Part shown: in pieces, positions 61,906 to 64,000 of the stretch
Position numbering within the stretch: position 1 is the stretch's first letter
Layout of the letters: each line of letters opens with the position of its first letter
Source of the DNA: an uncultured Gammaproteobacteria bacterium
Lineage (GTDB): Bacteria > Pseudomonadota > Gammaproteobacteria > Arenicellales > JAANXG01
Length of the DNA stretch: 64,000 bases
Reading direction: 5' to 3'
Assembly (NCBI GenBank): GCA_947259395.1
Contig: CAMYMN010000003.1
Coordinates: 1 to 64,000, forward strand
Position numbers and translations under genes: made by a program
The notes under the pieces: generated by a model
Told to the model about the DNA's origin: nothing
The model's input: the letters and a program-made list of their open reading frames with translations, nothing else
The model's database searches: none

Positions 61906-64000
61906 GACGTAACACGCAGCGGCAGCTCGTAGAAGCGCTGACCCGTTGCGGCATGCAGCGCATTGGCCAACGCCGGCGCGATAACCGGTGTCGCAGGCTC
62001 TCCAACCCCGGTGGGTGCAGCGGTTGATTTAACGATGTGAACCTCCACCTCCGGCATCTGATCCAGACGTAACACCGTGTAATCGTGGAAATTGGACTGT
62101 TCGACGCGGCCTTGGTTGAGTGTGATCTTGCTCGACAGGGCTGCCGACAGGCCGAAACCCATGCCCCCCTCCATCTGCGCGCGGATGACGTTCGGATTCA
62201 CCGCGATGCCGCAGTCGACCGCGATCACCACGCGGTCCACGGAATACGAGCCATCGCCGGCGACGGTGACCTCCGCTACCTGGGCGACATAGGAGTTGAA
62301 CGATTCATGGACGGCAATGCCGCGTCCGCGGTTGTTTGGCAGCGACTGACCCCACCCCGCCTTGCGTGCCACCAGCTCCAACACCCCGCGATGCCGCGGA
62401 TGCTCTCTCAACAAATCCCGGCGAAACTCGAACGGGTCTTTGCCACCCGTGGTCGCCAACTCGTCGATGAAGGTTTCCACTGCGAACGCGGTGTGCGTGG
62501 ATCCCACCGAACGCCACCACTGCACCGGTACGCCGATGTCCGGCGAGTGTAGATCAACGGTGATGTTGGGGACCACGTATGGCAGATTGGCAGCGCCCTC
62601 GACCGAAGTCTGATCGATGCCATCCTTCGCCAGCGCCTGTTCAAAACTGGTGCCTTTCAGGATCGACTGTCCGACGATGCGATGTTGCCATGTGGTCGGG
62701 TTGCCGCCGGCGTCCACGCCCGCTTTCAATTGATGAAAATACATGGGCCGGTAGTACCCGGCGCGCATATCGTCCTCCCGGGTCCACACCAACTTGACCG
62801 GCGCTTGACCGCCAATGGCTTTGACAATATGCGCCGCCTCCACCACATAGTCCGACTGCGGGTTGGCCCGCCGGCCGAAAGAACCACCGGCATAGAGCAT
62901 ATTGATCTTGACCTGTTCAGGCTGTAGCCCCAACACCGACGCCACCGCCAGCTGATCCGGCGTCTGGAATTGCTCGCCGTTCCAGATCTCACACCCCTGC
63001 TGGTTGAGCTCAATCACACAGTTCATGGGTTCCATTGCCGCGTGAGCAAGATAAGGAAACTCAAAGGTGGCCGCGACCACGCGCCCCGCTTCGTTCAGCG
63101 CCGCCTCCGAGTCGCCGACGTTACGCGCCACACGTCCGGGCTGCTGGGCCAGGGTTTTATAGCGCGCCATGATGTCATCGGATCCGAGCTTGAATGCGTT
63201 GGACTCATCCCAGTCGACCTGCAGTCGATCGCGGCCCTGTTTGGCGCTCCAGAAATCCTCTGCCAGCACCGCGACGCCGTTGGGAATGGCGACGGCGTCG
63301 ACCACCCCGTTGACCTTTTTGGTCTCGCCGGCGTCGAACTGCTTTAGCTTGGCGCCGAACCGCGGCGGGTGCGCCACCAAGGCAGTGAGCATGCCGCGAC
63401 GCCTGATGTCCTGGGTGTAGATGGCGCTGCCGTTCACCTTGTCAACGTTGTCTTTGCGTGGCAGAACCGTGCCGATGAGCCGGAATTCATGGGGGTCCTT
63501 CATGAACACCTCGGCGGGCACCGGCTGTTGCGCGGCAAGCTCGACCAGTTCCCCGAAACTCGCCATTCGGTTCGACTGTCGGTGAGAGACGATACCCTGT
63601 TGCACGCTGACGTCTTCGGCCGGCGTGCCCCATTTCGTCGCTGCCGCCTGTACTAGCATCTCCCGGGCCACGGCACCGGCCTTGCGCATTTGTTCGTAGG
63701 AGTTCGCTATTGCGGTGCTGCCCCCGGTCCCCTGGGTCGGTCCCCAGAACAGGTTGTTGTATCGTGTCGCATCGGCGGGCGCGGCTTCAACGCGTATCTG
63801 TGACCACGCGGCATCCAACTCCTCGGCCAGCAGGGTCGGCAACCCGGTGTAGGTTCCTTGCCCCATTTCCAAGTGTTTCACGATGACAGTTACCGAGTCG
63901 TCGGTGCCGATGTGCACGAAGGCGTTCGGTTGGAACGTGGCTTGAGTGACCGCTTCACTACCGGCGTTGCCTGGACCGGCCTGCGCTTGGCGTGCCACAA
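61902..64000 (-). CDS. Molybdenum hydroxylase large subunit, IorB type (5' end outside window)
   Basis: Xanthine-oxidase-family molybdopterin-binding subunit of the isoquinoline 1-oxidoreductase beta type. Some 698 residues are visible. Early motifs are VTVIVKHLEMGQGTYTGLPTLLAEELD and GPTQGTGGSTAIANSYEQMRKAGAVAREML; the middle has AAHAAMEPMNC-like YLAHAAMEPMNC; the end holds PTGVGEPATPVIAPALANALHAATG with the catalytic Glu. The usual twin-arginine signal would lie upstream of the right edge. Its 3' end overlaps XdhC by 4 bp. The 2Fe-2S small subunit is presumably beyond the edge. Confidence 0.92.
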   Translation of the reverse strand, partial: VARQAQAGPGNAGSEAVTQATFQPNAFVHIGTDDSVTVIVKHLEMGQGTYTGLPTLLAEELDAAWSQIRVEAAPADATRYNNLFWGPTQGTGGSTAIANSYEQMRKAGAVAREMLVQAAATKWGTPAEDVSVQQGIVSHRQSNRMASFGELVELAAQQPVPAEVFMKDPHEFRLIGTVLPRKDNVDKVNGSAIYTQDIRRRGMLTALVAHPPRFGAKLKQFDAGETKKVNGVVDAVAIPNGVAVLAEDFWSAKQGRDRLQVDWDESNAFKLGSDDIMARYKTLAQQPGRVARNVGDSEAALNEAGRVVAATFEFPYLAHAAMEPMNCVIELNQQGCEIWNGEQFQTPDQLAVASVLGLQPEQVKINMLYAGGSFGRRANPQSDYVVEAAHIVKAIGGQAPVKLVWTREDDMRAGYYRPMYFHQLKAGVDAGGNPTTWQHRIVGQSILKGTSFEQALAKDGIDQTSVEGAANLPYVVPNITVDLHSPDIGVPVQWWRSVGSTHTAFAVETFIDELATTGGKDPFEFRRDLLREHPRHRGVLELVARKAGWGQSLPNNRGRGIAVHESFNSYVAQVAEVTVAGDGSYSVDRVVIAVDCGIAVNPNVIRAQMEGGMGFGLSAALSSKITLNQGRVEQSNFHDYTVLRLDQMPEVEVHIVKSTAAPTGVGEPATPVIAPALANALHAATGQRFYELPLRVTS

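Overview
The window looks like a chromosome segment of a gammaproteobacterium, probably an uncultivated or poorly studied one. The pointers are isocitrate dehydrogenase kinase/phosphatase (AceK), trans-aconitate methyltransferase (Tam), a GspH/FimT minor pilin, Sel1-SPOR and FecR-LysM envelope proteins, SufT and a bacteriohemerythrin. Base composition is moderate (roughly 50% GC by eye). I saw no rRNA, tRNA or CRISPR array. Genes are mostly single or in short pairs, with many intergenic gaps of 300 to 700 bp, so the segment is loosely organised rather than built of long operons.

Layout. 1-10 kb: a MoaD/ThiS-like sulfur carrier coupled to a six-Asp-box beta-propeller, then Tam, small membrane and cysteine-rich proteins, a Hsp90-activator-like protein, an ArsM-type methyltransferase, SufT, a DUF502 protein, a GNAT and a VOC protein. 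10-23 kb: HisG, a HD-GYP protein lacking the metal-binding His, a secreted CHxPPG protein carrying a pilin-like tail, a tail-less GspH, a large unknown protein, a 1310-residue serine hydrolase with two SH3 domains and a long repetitive coiled coil, and AceK. 23-32 kb: a PanE-type reductase, a TetR regulator divergent from an NmrA-like/DUF1772 pair across three operator palindromes, and an accessory stretch with an IS110-family element inserted into one of three copies of a ~127-bp repeat, followed by an NDUFA9-like reductase and a Ycf46-type AAA ATPase. 32-41 kb: a sulfotransferase gene broken by one amber codon, unknown proteins, a quinone reductase, a CREST-type membrane hydrolase, a pirin and pyruvate phosphate dikinase. 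41-50 kb: a universal stress protein, a 1.5-kb gap, a CBS-GGDEF cyclase, a Sel1-SPOR protein, an SDR, a cytochrome c, a TauE-type transporter, a Nudix and a HAD hydrolase. 50-64 kb: a TPR-retropepsin, secreted proteins, bacteriohemerythrin, dodecin, a FecR-LysM protein overlapping a CHASE2 histidine kinase with a convergent response regulator, and a molybdenum hydroxylase operon (large subunit, XdhC, MocA) running off the right edge.

The most notable structures are: (1) the IS110-type element, whose target can be rebuilt from sister repeat copies and whose 394-bp noncoding end carries a 10-nt match to its own right junction, as expected of a bridge-RNA system; (2) two 173-bp multi-hairpin elements in opposite orientation 42 kb apart; (3) the MoaD/beta-propeller pair; (4) the apparent transfer of a pilin tail between adjacent genes; (5) the compact TetR operator array with a probably leaderless regulator mRNA.
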